Assembly: GCF_000223985.1 (NCBI RefSeq)
Contig: NZ_AFWV01000001.1
Location: forward strand, 124,001 to 188,000
Reading direction: 5' to 3'
Source of the DNA: Thiocapsa marina 5811
GTDB taxonomy: Bacteria > Pseudomonadota > Gammaproteobacteria > Chromatiales > Chromatiaceae
DNA length: 64,000 bases
Under the pieces are notes generated by a model. The model did no database searches and was not told where the DNA came from. It saw only the letters and a list, made by a program, of their open reading frames with translations. Position numbers and translations under genes: made by a program. Numbering within the stretch: the stretch's first letter is position 1; every line of letters starts with the position of its first letter. This document shows, in pieces, positions 8,585 to 17,278 of this stretch.

Positions 8585-10004
8585 GTAACGATTCACTAAC
8601 AAGTAAGGCATTTTACCTCAGCCATCTTGTATGAAAAGTGCGTTAGCGACTTGAAAAAGAATCGACGTGCTGCGAGCATCGCTCCCGATGATCCGAACGG
8701 GAGTGGTTGCCGCATGAACGAATTTCCGGGCTACGGCGCAGCGCACGAGGAGACGATGCGGATGTTCTCGCGCACCTTGGACGAGGACCATCGCCGCCGC
8801 TACGCGGCGATCGAGGCGCTGAAGATCGGTTTCGGCGGGATCGCCTACGTGGCGCGCGTGCTGGGGATGAGTCGACGCACGCTCTACACCGGGATTCGCG
8901 AGTTGGAGCAGTTGCGCGAAGACGACCCGGACCATCCGCAGCGCCCGAGCGGCGATGCCAAGCGGGTGCGCCGCCCCGGCGGCGGTCGCCCGCCGATCAC
9001 CGAACGCAAGCCTCAGCTGGAGTCGACTCTCCACGAGGTGCTCGACGCCCACAGTGCCGGCAGTCCGACCGACGAGCGGGTGCGTTGGACCGATCTCAAA
9101 CCGCTGCAGTTGGCCCATCGCCTGCTCGAGCGCGGGTTCGAGATCAGTCGCAACACGGCCGCCGCGTTGCTGGATCGGGCCGGCTTTCGCCGCCGTGCGC
9201 TGCGCAAGGAGTTGATCACCGGCGTGGTCGACCCGACGGCACGCGACGAGCAGTTCCGCCACATCGCCGCGCTGCGCCGTCTGGCACGTCAGCGCGGCAT
9301 TCCGGTGTTCAGTATCGACACCAAGAAGAAGGAGGTGCTCGGCACCCTGTCGCGGCCCGGCCAGTGTTACACCACCGCACCGCAAACGGTCTTCGATCAC
9401 GACTTCCGCCACCTCGCCGACGGCGTGCTGGTGCCGCATGGCGTCTACGACGTGCTCGCCAACGTCGGCTTCATCACGCTCGGGACCTCGCGCGAGACCA
9501 GCGCCTTCGTCTGCGACGCCATCGCCTTGGCCTGGACGGTGCTGTTCAGGGCGATGTACCCCAACGCGACCGAACTGCTGTTGCTGTGCGACTGCGGCGG
9601 GGCCAATGCCGCGCGCTCGCTGCGCTTCAAGGAGGACTTGATCGAGCTGGCCACACGCTTGGGCGTGCGCCTGCGCATCGCCCACTATCCTCCTTATACC
9701 TCCAAGTGGAACCCCATCGAACATCGCCTGTTCAGCCAGGTCGAGCGCGCTTGGAGCGGGGTCATGCTCGACTGCCCGCAGACGGCTCTGCGCACCGTCG
9801 AGCAGACGCGCACACAAACGGGGTTGAGCGTGACCGCGCGGATCCTCGACGCGACCTACGAGATCGGCCGTACGTGTTCCGACACCTTCCGCGACGTCAA
9901 GGATCGGTTCATTCGCCACGATTGCGTGAACGGACAATGGAACTACCTCGTCGATCCAAATGGGTTCGCTTGTTAAAATGTTTAACTAGTTTTTGAACCG
10001 TTAC
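8585..10004 (+). mobile_element. Insertion sequence, ISAzo13 family, 1420 bp
   Basis: The element has imperfect terminal inverted repeats of about 33 bp: left GTAACGATTCACTAACAAG, right (reverse complement) GTAACGGTTCAAAAACTAG, both continuing to CATTTTA. It is flanked by the direct repeat TAA at 8582-8584 and 10005-10007. The rejoined HNH frame proves these borders. It encodes a single transposase. Confidence 0.93.
8714..9976 (+). CDS. ISAzo13-family transposase
   Basis: Full-length DDE transposase of about 420 residues. The N-terminal region has a helix-turn-helix (GGIAYVARVLGMSRRTLYTG). The catalytic core shows the three acidic positions in VFSIDTKKKE, LLCDCGGANAAR and SKWNPIEHRLFS. The ATG at 8714 (MNEFPGYG) is preferred; the frame is open further upstream from a TTG at 8627, but that lies close to the IS end. 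The ORF is intact and the IS ends are well preserved, so the element may still be active. It catalyses cut-and-paste or copy-type movement with a 3-bp target duplication. Insertion has inactivated the HNH gene on the opposite strand. Confidence 0.93.
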   Translation: MNEFPGYGAAHEETMRMFSRTLDEDHRRRYAAIEALKIGFGGIAYVARVLGMSRRTLYTGIRELEQLREDDPDHPQRPSGDAKRVRRPGGGRPPITERKPQLESTLHEVLDAHSAGSPTDERVRWTDLKPLQLAHRLLERGFEISRNTAAALLDRAGFRRRALRKELITGVVDPTARDEQFRHIAALRRLARQRGIPVFSIDTKKKEVLGTLSRPGQCYTTAPQTVFDHDFRHLADGVLVPHGVYDVLANVGFITLGTSRETSAFVCDAIALAWTVLFRAMYPNATELLLLCDCGGANAARSLRFKEDLIELATRLGVRLRIAHYPPYTSKWNPIEHRLFSQVERAWSGVMLDCPQTALRTVEQTRTQTGLSVTARILDATYEIGRTCSDTFRDVKDRFIRHDCVNGQWNYLVDPNGFAC

Positions 10005-10691
10005 TAAGCGTTGACCGTTACCCGGCGTTTGGCACCCTCGAAAAATGTCGAGCCATCGGTCAATTCCCCCGGCCATGAGAATGCCTTGGCGATAATGGCC
10101 TGACACTCGAGCAGATGACTGTGCCGCTCGACGCCGGCATATTGCGACAGTTCGGCCCAGTTCGTCCGCCTGCCCGTCTCTCCGGCCGGGCGTCCCGTCA
10201 GCCTGCGTTGCATCGGGTTTCGACTGATCCCCGCGTCGTCGCACATCGCGACGATGTTCTGGATCTTCATGCTGATCGATGCAGGACTGCGTGACTGAAG
10301 CGCGCGTATGGTCTCGATGCCTCCGATCTCGGCGATGTCGTATCGCGCCGCATAGATGCAAAGCACGATTTCATCTCGGGTGAATGCTTTACGCGTTGCC
10401 ATTGACGTCCTTCGTTTCCCGCCTCACGCGTTCATCTCGAAACGTCGAACCACCCGGTTCCGCCGTCGAGCACAGGTACCGCGATGCGGTTCGCTGGCTC
10501 ACCGCATCTTACGGAATGTGTCGGCCTGGTTCGTAACTCCCGGCCATCGAGGCATGTAGCGCAGAACACGACGAGGCATGCGTGACACCAGGGAACGGAT
10601 GTCCCGAACCCCTAAAGGCTCGGATGGCAGGCCGAGTGAGCAAGGTCGGATGGGCGACCGACGTACTCGTGATCGGGACGGACCATGTCGA

Positions 10692-11216
10692 TCAATGATC
10701 GTCTCCGCGATTGCTCGCCTTATCCGCCGAGATCCGATCCATCATTGCGAACAGCAGCCCGGAGACGACGAAGGTCATGTGGATGCCGACCTTCCAGGCC
10801 AGCTCTTCGTTGGTCAGGCGATCCACGTACATGAAGGCCTTGAGCAGCTCGATACCGGAGATGGCAACGATGGAGCCGATGAGCTTCATCTTCAGCTCGG
10901 CGAAACCGACGTGTCCCATCCACCCCGGGCGATCTTCATGGTTTCCCGTATCGATTCGGGAGACGAAGTTCTCGTAGCCGGCGAGCACGATGATGAGCAC
11001 CAGATTGGCGATCATGACGACGTCGATCAGGGAGAGCAGCCCGATGATCACCTCGCCGGCCTCGGCATTGAAGACCAGCGGGACGAAGTGGATGAACTCC
11101 TTGACGAACTTGACCAGCAGGAGCGCGATGGCCAAGACAAGGCCCAGATAGAAGGGCGCGAGCAGCCAACGGCTGCTGAAGATCACCAACTCCAGAAAGT
11201 GTTCGATCTGTTTCAT
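10692..11216 (-). CDS. YqhA/UPF0114-family inner-membrane protein
   Basis: The 174-residue protein starts at MKQIEHFLE (11216) and has four predicted membrane helices (FYLGLVLAIALLLV, IIGLLSLIDVVMIANLVLIIV, KLIGSIVAISGIELL, GIHMTFVVSGLLFAMM). The order and the GYENFVSRID loop match the UPF0114/YqhA family of conserved inner-membrane proteins, whose biochemical function is unknown. It is monocistronic as far as can be seen: about 290 featureless bases separate it from the HNH gene, and the next gene upstream starts 1.4 kb away. A longer start at 11240 is possible. Confidence 0.85.
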   Translation of the reverse strand: MKQIEHFLELVIFSSRWLLAPFYLGLVLAIALLLVKFVKEFIHFVPLVFNAEAGEVIIGLLSLIDVVMIANLVLIIVLAGYENFVSRIDTGNHEDRPGWMGHVGFAELKMKLIGSIVAISGIELLKAFMYVDRLTNEELAWKVGIHMTFVVSGLLFAMMDRISADKASNRGDDH

Positions 11217-11370
11217 GTCGAGGTTCCGGTTTGCCGTCAAGCCGTTGAGTCCGAGTGCGGCGCTTGCGCGCGGGGGCGAGCGACCGAGCGGGCGGGATCC
11301 TACGCGGGGGCGGGCGCCACTTCAACGGCGTTCGATCGATCGGCGCTCGGGCCTCGGCTCGGGCGCGTGC

Positions 11371-12624
11371 TCAGGGTGCCGGCGGCTCCTCTTCGAAGGC
11401 GATCGACACGCTCGTGCAAGCTGCCAGCGTGCGATAGACCGGGCTGCGGGCGGCAACCTCGAGCAGTCGGGTACGCTCCTCGGGCGTGAGCGCGCCGAGG
11501 ATGTTCAGACGCACATCGATATTCTCGACCCGACCTTCCTCGTGATCGCAATCCCGGCAATCCCGGCCGTGAACCCGCTCCTGACTCAGACGCACCTCGA
11601 CGTCGTCCAACGCAAGGCCCTGATGCCTCGCGTAGGTCCGCACCGTCATGGAGATGGAGGCGCCGAGCGACATCAAGAGCAGATCGTAGGGCGTCGGACC
11701 CAGATCGGACCCGCCGACCGACTTGGGCTCGTCGGCCAGCCATTGATGACGATGGGTGTAGAGTCCGCGCTGGAAGCGGGTATCCAGCTCGGTGACCAGG
11801 ACCTCTTTCTCGGCCACACGCGGTGCGGTCCCGATGCTCTGCTCGAAGCCGTGCTTGCCGAGGCCCAGATAACGGCTCGCCCAGGCGACCAGGGTCTCGG
11901 CGACGTACTCGGCATCTTCGCGATTGCCGAGCAGATGATCGGCCTTGTCGAGCGAGATGAAGCTCTTGGGGTGCCGCGCCGCCTGGTAGATCTTGCCGGC
12001 CTCCCCGATCGAGACGATGGTGTCGAGCGGCGAGTGGAACACCAGAAGGGCGCGGTTGAGGTGACGGATGTGGTCCGCCGAGGCGTATTGATCCAGGTCG
12101 TCGAGCAATTGCTTGCGAATGCGGAAGCGCCGCTGCCCGATCTGGACCTCGGCCTCGCCCGTCTCCTCCAACTGCCCGCGCGCCCCGCTGAGGAGGTGCT
12201 GAACATGGGAGGCGGTGGCCGGGGAGGCGATGGTCACCACCGCCTCGACGGACGGGAGCGCATGCACGGCGGCCAAGACCGCTGCGCCGCCCAGGCTGTG
12301 CCCGATCAGGAGCGCCGGGGCCTCGTACTCCTCCTCGAGCTTGCGCGCCGCGGCGAGCAGGTCGGCCACGTTGGATGAGAAATTGGTGTTCGCGAAGTCG
12401 CCGTCGCTGTTGCCGAGACCGGTGAAGTCGAAGCGCAGCACGGCAATCCCGCGCGCGGCCAATGCCCGGCTGATGCGCGTCGCCGCGGCGATATCCTTGC
12501 TGCAGGTGAAGCAGTGCGCGAAGAGGGCATAACGCGACGTCGGCACGCGATCCGGAGGGGTCTCGAGCAGACCGACCAGCGTGTGCCCCTCGGGATTCGG
12601 AAATTCGAGCTTGATACGAGCCAT
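11371..12624 (-). CDS. Alpha/beta hydrolase fused to OsmC-like domain
   Basis: Residues 1 to about 260 form an alpha/beta hydrolase with ALFAHCFTCSKD (oxyanion region), the nucleophile elbow IGHSLGG, HSPLDTIV (acid) and DKADHLL (His). Residues from about 270 to 417 form an OsmC/YhfA-type domain with RHQWLADEPKSVGG, the reactive region TPYDLLLMSLGASISMT and a later TLAACTSVSI. OsmC proteins reduce organic hydroperoxides with paired cysteines. Here the first canonical Cys position (LGAC in many members) is Ser in LGASIS, so peroxidase chemistry is uncertain. The natural fusion suggests hydrolysis and detoxification in one polypeptide. The family is known, but its substrate is not. No operon partner is evident. 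Confidence 0.88.
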   Translation of the reverse strand: MARIKLEFPNPEGHTLVGLLETPPDRVPTSRYALFAHCFTCSKDIAAATRISRALAARGIAVLRFDFTGLGNSDGDFANTNFSSNVADLLAAARKLEEEYEAPALLIGHSLGGAAVLAAVHALPSVEAVVTIASPATASHVQHLLSGARGQLEETGEAEVQIGQRRFRIRKQLLDDLDQYASADHIRHLNRALLVFHSPLDTIVSIGEAGKIYQAARHPKSFISLDKADHLLGNREDAEYVAETLVAWASRYLGLGKHGFEQSIGTAPRVAEKEVLVTELDTRFQRGLYTHRHQWLADEPKSVGGSDLGPTPYDLLLMSLGASISMTVRTYARHQGLALDDVEVRLSQERVHGRDCRDCDHEEGRVENIDVRLNILGALTPEERTRLLEVAARSPVYRTLAACTSVSIAFEEEPPAP

Positions 12625-12770
12625 GCCAGTTCCTCTCGTTGGAGATCCGTCGATCCGGGAAAAGCCTCCGGCTTCCAGCCGCCGGCCGCCAGCTTTTTTT
12701 ATTCATGGTATGGATAGGGTCGGCCGACCGGATCCTTGGGATGGACAAGCGCCAAGGGTGAACAAGCATC

Positions 12771-12849
12771 GTAGGGTGGACGAGCGGGAGCGAAGTCCAC
12801 CGATCCCCGCGCCGGCGTTGGTGGACTGCGCTGCGCTTGTCCACCCTAC
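12771..12849. repeat. REP doublet (BIME-like)
   Basis: GTAGGGTGGACGAGCG...AGTCCACC faces its inverse GGTGGACTGCGCTGCGCTTG...CCCTAC around a short GC-rich centre, making two head-to-head hairpins. A degenerate half copy precedes it near 12740. It lies between the hydrolase and DUF455 genes. Confidence 0.9.
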
Positions 12850-12853
12850 ACCT

Positions 12854-13690
12854 CTACGGCTCGTCGACCGTCCGACAGAGTGCCTGGAGACCCTCCAGCT
12901 CGACCTCGTCGAAGCCCGCCTCGCGCCTGGCCGGGAGGTTGAGCGGACAGCGGATCTCGGCGCGCATGTACTCGCGCAGCAGATCGAAATAGAGCGGCCC
13001 GGGGTCGAGGCCGCGATCCTCGCACAGCCGCTTGAACCAACGCGAGCCGACGGCGACGTGCCCGACCTCATCACGGAGGATGACCCCAAGACTGGCCGCC
13101 GTTTCAGGATCGCCTGCCGCCTCGAAACGCGCGATCATCCCGGGCGTCACATCCAATCCGCGCGCCTCGAGGACACGCGGGACCAGGGCCATGCGCACGA
13201 GCGGGTCGTGGGCGGTCGCGCGCGCCATCTCCCAGAGTCCGTCATGGGCGGGGAAATCGCCGTAGTCATAGCCGAGATCCCGAAGTCGGTCGCGCATGAG
13301 GCCGAAATGCTCCGCCTCCTCGGCCGCGACCCCGATCCAATCAGCATAAAAGTCCGTCGGCATCGCGCGGAAGCGCTGTACCGCGTCCCAGGCGAGGTTG
13401 ATGGCGTTGAATTCGATGTGAGCGACCGCGTGGATCATCGCCGCTCGGCCCTCGCGGCTCGTGAGCTTGCGCGCCTTGAGTGCACGCGGCGCAACCAGCT
13501 CGGGCCGCGCCGGACGCCCCGGCAGATCCCGGACAGGGTCCGCGCCCGACGCATCCGCATGCAGGCAGCCGTCCCGCCAGTACTCGGCCGCCGACTGCGT
13601 TGCGGCCTGTTTGCGGGCCGGATCCGGCTCGGCCAGACAGGCGGCTGCCACATCGAAGAGATTGCCCTGTCTTTGCGTCATCCGCGCCAC
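12854..13690 (-). CDS. DUF455 ferritin-like protein
   Basis: The 278-residue helical protein has the metal-binding pattern of the DUF455/ferritin-like family: AHIEFNAINLAWDAV, EEAEHFGLMRDRL and LRDEVGHVAVGSRWF supply Glu/His ligands for a di-metal site. Members are related to the MiaE-like fold, and their substrate is not established. The start region at 13690 overlaps the end of the glycerate kinase gene by 13 bases, so the two are translationally coupled. An internal start (MTQRQ) would shorten it by three residues. No membrane segments are seen. The gene ends four bases before a REP doublet. Confidence 0.88.
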   Translation of the reverse strand: MARMTQRQGNLFDVAAACLAEPDPARKQAATQSAAEYWRDGCLHADASGADPVRDLPGRPARPELVAPRALKARKLTSREGRAAMIHAVAHIEFNAINLAWDAVQRFRAMPTDFYADWIGVAAEEAEHFGLMRDRLRDLGYDYGDFPAHDGLWEMARATAHDPLVRMALVPRVLEARGLDVTPGMIARFEAAGDPETAASLGVILRDEVGHVAVGSRWFKRLCEDRGLDPGPLYFDLLREYMRAEIRCPLNLPARREAGFDEVELEGLQALCRTVDEP

Positions 13691-14916
13691 CCCAGAATCA
13701 GATCCATCACGTTGGTCCCCGTCGGTCCGGTGCGGATCAGGTCGCCGCTGGCCTCGAGCAGCCGGCCTGAATCGGCGTGACGCAGCCCGTGGGCGGCGTC
13801 GAGTCCGGCGTCTCGGATCCGCTCGAGCGTCGCGCCATCGACCAGGGCCCCGGCGTCCTCGGTGGGACCGTCGGTGCCGTCGGTGCCGGCGCTCAGCAAC
13901 GCGGCATCGGCATGACCGGCAAGCTCGATCGCCGCAGCCAAGGCCAAGTGTTGATTACGACCGCCCCGCCCCGGCGCATCGGGCAGACGCAGTGTCGTCT
14001 CCCCGCCCGCGATCGAGAGCCCCGGCGGGCCAGCCAGCAAGGCACGCGCGAGGCGTCGGCCGGCGAGCACGGCATCACCCTCGAGCGGTTGAGCCTCGAC
14101 CCGGACCGCAAGACCCGCGCGACGCCCCGCCTCGGCTGCCGCGGCCTTGGCTGTGTCCAAGGTCGCGACCAGCTCGACGCACGGACCGGGCCTCGGCAAC
14201 GGGCCCCGCTCCGTTAGACCGCGCTCGACCCAATCCGAAAGCCAAGCCGGCAGATCGAGCCGTGCAATCCCCTCGGCCAAGCCGACCTCGGGGACCAACA
14301 ACCCGGAGCCGATGACGCCCGGATCATCCCCCGGCACATCCGAGATCGCGAGCACGCGCGTCGGCCGGTCCCCGAGCGCGCTCAGCAGCCCTCCGCCTTT
14401 GATCCGAGAGACCGACTTGCGCACCCGATTCACCGCGTCGATCGGCAGACCGCTGCCGAGCAGCCATCGGTTCATGCGGCGCAAATCGGCGAGATCCAAC
14501 CCGGCGACCGGGACCTCGACCAGACTCGAGGCCCCGCCGGAGAGGAGGAAGAGCACCTCGGTCTGCGAGCGCAACTCGCCGAGCGCGCAGAGGAGGCGTT
14601 GGCCGGCCGCCAGACTGCCGGCATCCGGCACGGGATGACCGCCGAGCAGACATTCGATCCCGCGCCCGGCGAAGGGCGCGGGATCCAGATGGCCGGGCTT
14701 GGTGATCAGCAGGCCGCCGACAAGTCCCGAACCCAGCGCATCGCAAGCGCCTAGCGCCATGGACTGTGCGGCCTTACCGATCGCACAGATCCACACCGGG
14801 CCCTCCGGGGGCCGCGCGACGAGCGCCTGCCCGACAACCGCACGCCCCTCTACCGCACGCAGGGCCGCGGCGAAGACATCGAGCAGCAGACAACGAGCGA
14901 AGGCCGTGTCAGCCAT
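13678..14916 (-). CDS. Glycerate 2-kinase, type II (MOFRL domain)
   Basis: Type-II glycerate kinase of 412 residues, phosphorylating D-glycerate to 2-phosphoglycerate with ATP. The GCKR-like N-terminal domain shows VWICAIGKAAQSMA, LLGGHPVPDAGS, LFLLSGGASSLVEVP and the KSVSRIKGGGL segment. The C-terminal MOFRL domain shows AGGETTLRL, GGRNQHLALAAA and LSAGTDGTDGPTEDAGA. The start MADTAF at 14916 is chosen because upstream codons have no family similarity. The gene overlaps the downstream DUF455 gene. In a carbon-fixing phototroph this enzyme fits glyoxylate/photorespiratory glycerate salvage, which is inferred rather than shown. Confidence 0.92.
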   Translation of the reverse strand: MADTAFARCLLLDVFAAALRAVEGRAVVGQALVARPPEGPVWICAIGKAAQSMALGACDALGSGLVGGLLITKPGHLDPAPFAGRGIECLLGGHPVPDAGSLAAGQRLLCALGELRSQTEVLFLLSGGASSLVEVPVAGLDLADLRRMNRWLLGSGLPIDAVNRVRKSVSRIKGGGLLSALGDRPTRVLAISDVPGDDPGVIGSGLLVPEVGLAEGIARLDLPAWLSDWVERGLTERGPLPRPGPCVELVATLDTAKAAAAEAGRRAGLAVRVEAQPLEGDAVLAGRRLARALLAGPPGLSIAGGETTLRLPDAPGRGGRNQHLALAAAIELAGHADAALLSAGTDGTDGPTEDAGALVDGATLERIRDAGLDAAHGLRHADSGRLLEASGDLIRTGPTGTNVMDLILGWRG

Positions 14917-15130
14917 CGAGACTGCGCCGAACGACGGGTTGGAAAACGGCAACCCGAGCCTCCAAATTGACAATCCTCAATGTCATCTTCCGAAAAGACA
15001 TGTCTAAGTGTCGGCAAGGTCTGAATGTCGTTACGCAAAGGGTCCGGCAGCAACAAAGGGATACAGACAGCCGGAGTCGCCCGAGAACAAAAAGGATCCC
15101 CACTGAACCCATTTCCAACGAGTCCAACCC

Positions 15131-15394
15131 ATGAAGCTGTGCCCGAAATGTAGTCGTTCCCCGCTGCCCTTCGTCATGGTCTTGCTGATCTCCACCGTGC
15201 TGGCCTTTATCACTTGGCTGGTTTTGGGGCTCTCGCAGGTCGAGCCCACCGCCAGATTGGCCGCCGCCGCGGCGGTCTTCCTCGCCGTCGGCGGAACCCT
15301 GCTGCACTATGTCATCAGCTGTCTAAAGCGCCACTGCCGGCATGACCAGAAGCATCAACGCGTCCACGGCCATACCTTCAGCCGACCCGCGTGA
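15131..15394 (+). CDS. Small membrane protein with CPKC motif, 87 aa
   Basis: The protein begins MKLCPKCSRSP, a possible zinc-ribbon half with CxxC, followed by two hydrophobic helices (LPFVMVLLISTVLAFITWL and LAAAAAVFLAVGGTLLHYVI). It ends in a basic, His-rich tail with two more cysteines and HCRHDQKHQRVHGH. The paired cysteines and histidines on the same side of the membrane could bind a metal. I do not recognise the family by name. Its end overlaps the convergent tsaB gene by 17 bases. No strong RBS precedes it. Confidence 0.6.
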   Translation: MKLCPKCSRSPLPFVMVLLISTVLAFITWLVLGLSQVEPTARLAAAAAVFLAVGGTLLHYVISCLKRHCRHDQKHQRVHGHTFSRPA

Positions 15395-16058
15395 CGCGAT
15401 CCCTCAGATAAACCGGAGCCGCCAGCTCGGGCGGCACCCTATGCCCCGCGGCAAACTCGGCGGCGCCGAGTAAGAGCAGATCCCGAGCCTCGCAGATCGA
15501 CTCCTCGGCATGGATGTCTGCAACCGCGCCGGTTCGTGCCGCGAGCTCGGCGCCGTAGACCGACCAGCCCGGCCCGACACCGAGCCACCCATCGCCGTGC
15601 GGGGCCTCGACTGCCTGCGGCGGGCAGACACGCTCTTCGCCGCAGGCCACGGCCAAGCCGCTTTCGTCGATCTCGAAACAGCCCCAGTAGACCTCGGCCA
15701 TCCGCGCATCCAGAGCCACCAGGAGACGCCGCTCGCCGCTGCGTCGAAACGCGCCCTGCGCGATTGCGGCCAATGTGGAGATCGGCACGAGCGGCAACCC
15801 GGCGCCGAACGCGGCCCCCTGCGCGACGGCGACCGCGATCCGCACCCCCGTGAAGGATCCGGGACCGCGCGCGAAGGCGATGGCGTCGAGTGCGTCCAGA
15901 CGCGTCCCGGCGGCCTCCAGGACCTGCTGCATCATGCCCAGGATCAGCTCGCCGTGCCGACGCGGGGCGGTCTCGAGCACCTGCTCGATCCGCTCGCCCG
16001 AGAGCAGGGCCGCCGAGCAGGCGTCGCCCGAGGTATCGATCGCGAGGAGAGTTGTCAT
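15378..16058 (-). CDS. tsaB: tRNA threonylcarbamoyladenosine biosynthesis protein TsaB
   Basis: The ASKHA-fold protein opens with LLAIDTSGDACSAAL and has HGELILGMMQQVL, AFARGPGSFTGVRIA, PISTLAAIA and LVALDARMAEVYWG, all typical of TsaB. TsaB partners TsaD and TsaE to make the universal t6A37 modification of ANN-decoding tRNAs, and acts as the non-catalytic dimer partner of TsaD. The start is set at MTTLLA (16058). The frame runs upstream to 16085 without family similarity. At 226 residues the length is normal. The gene is convergent with, and slightly overlaps, the small membrane protein gene. Confidence 0.93.
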   Translation of the reverse strand: MTTLLAIDTSGDACSAALLSGERIEQVLETAPRRHGELILGMMQQVLEAAGTRLDALDAIAFARGPGSFTGVRIAVAVAQGAAFGAGLPLVPISTLAAIAQGAFRRSGERRLLVALDARMAEVYWGCFEIDESGLAVACGEERVCPPQAVEAPHGDGWLGVGPGWSVYGAELAARTGAVADIHAEESICEARDLLLLGAAEFAAGHRVPPELAAPVYLRDRVTRVG

Positions 16059-16165
16059 GGGTGAAGAAGGGAGCGCTGCAGCCAAGTAACCTTGGCTGCG
16101 ATTCTATACGGAGTCGGCGCCGAGCTGCGGATATCCGATCGAGCCGCCGTGCGCGGCGTCAATCC

Positions 16166-17101
16166 TTACGACTGGAACGCGCTATCCCCGAGGCCGTGCT
16201 CGGATGTCTCGGGAAGGCGCGCCGAATCGAGCATGCGGACGAAATCCTCGGGCGGAAACAGAACCCAACCGCGAAAATCCGGGCTCAAGGGTCCGGCGCA
16301 CTCGCAAGGCGGGGCATCGTCGGCGAGATCCACAAGCCATAATCCACGCTGACCGGACAGGCCGAACGGGGTCTCCAAGCGGGTTTCGGCCGCCCATCCG
16401 TGCAACCCGCTCGTGCGATCACCGATCGCGTTCACGAAGACTTGCGCGATCAGCCCGAGCAGAAGGACTTCCTTATATCTGAGCTCGACCGACCTGGTGC
16501 GGTGATACCCGACATCGGGGCCGGCGACCCCTAAAGCCTCGGCCGACCGAGGATACCGAGAGCTGACCACAAGCCGCACCGACAGTGCATGAAGATCACG
16601 CCAGGATCCCGCAGGGAGCGGAATCCGCAAGCGCGCGGCCTGTCGGATCTGCTGTTGAAAAAAATGAAACAGGTTATGAACCGCCCAAGCGGTTAAATCG
16701 GCGTCGGGAGCACGTTGACGATCCGCGACGCGCTCGATGGCCGCTGCAAGGTTGCGGAACATCAGCCGATAGAGACGCCCCTCGAACACCGACCCCCCGG
16801 ACCCGCCGCTGCGCGTACCGGCATCTGCACCGATGCGGTCGCAGGCCCCCAGTAAGGGAGCCTTCCAAGCGTGGAGAAGCCGGAATCGTTCGGCGGCGTT
16901 CAAATCGCTCGCCAGCAACGCTTCCAACATCTCGATCAGCTTGGCGGGAGAGATCCTGTCCCCGACCGAGGGCAGAGTCGCAAGCGTGCCGCTCGCGGAT
17001 TCCTGACGAGGGGACGAGACCGGCTCGCCGATCGCGATGGACAGGTTCATCCCCGCCGGCAGGCCGGGGGCGGGTCGAGCAGAGGTCTCGAAGGTCATCA
17101 T
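16166..17101 (-). CDS. Conserved hypothetical protein, 311 aa
   Basis: This is a soluble, mostly helical protein. A stretch around AVHNLFHFFQQQIRQAARL and SWRDLHALSVRLV is followed by RYKEVLLLGLIAQVFVNAIG and then a beta-rich end with RGLWLVDLADDAPP. The helical middle recalls the N-terminal region of some PilZ-containing proteins, but no PilZ motif (RxxxR, DxSxxG) is present, so I do not assign that function. Four cysteines are scattered. The start at 17101 (tandem ATG) is tentative. It could be co-transcribed with tsaB (about 110 bases downstream on the same strand). Confidence 0.65.
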   Translation of the reverse strand: MMTFETSARPAPGLPAGMNLSIAIGEPVSSPRQESASGTLATLPSVGDRISPAKLIEMLEALLASDLNAAERFRLLHAWKAPLLGACDRIGADAGTRSGGSGGSVFEGRLYRLMFRNLAAAIERVADRQRAPDADLTAWAVHNLFHFFQQQIRQAARLRIPLPAGSWRDLHALSVRLVVSSRYPRSAEALGVAGPDVGYHRTRSVELRYKEVLLLGLIAQVFVNAIGDRTSGLHGWAAETRLETPFGLSGQRGLWLVDLADDAPPCECAGPLSPDFRGWVLFPPEDFVRMLDSARLPETSEHGLGDSAFQS

Positions 17102-17278
17102 GCCAAATCCGCGGGTCGATGACGAACCGCCGCGGATCTCTCGATGGACAGGTCCGCGGATATCGCCCCCCTTGGCGCAAGTCCGTACACTGATCAGAAT
17201 CCATTGGCTGAATCCTAGACCCGTTGGACGGCATCGAACTGCCGACCGCTCCGCAGATTCGAAAAGCGGTCGGATCGT

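Larger units (their letters stand above)
8299..10402 (-). pseudogene. HNH endonuclease gene split by an insertion sequence
   Basis: The 5' part runs from ATG 10402 (good RBS, gaagga) to the IS boundary at 10005. The 3' part runs from 8584 to the stop at 8299. Deleting the IS (8585-10004) and one copy of the TAA duplication joins them in frame, giving VTVNAYERDPAARQRC across the junction and a 226-residue protein. The C-terminal half is a clear HNH domain: HYGCSCVICCFDF, IKVHHLTPLSEI, DLRPVCPNCHAVIH. It resembles predicted restriction-type HNH nucleases that cut double-stranded DNA. The N-terminal half has no domain I can name. No methyltransferase is nearby. As it stands the gene is broken, and the upstream fragment ends within the IS. 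Confidence 0.88.

Noticed and set aside
10578-11489. 303-residue plus-strand ORF
   Set aside because: It is antisense to the YqhA-like membrane protein and the hydrolase end; the minus-strand frames have family motifs.
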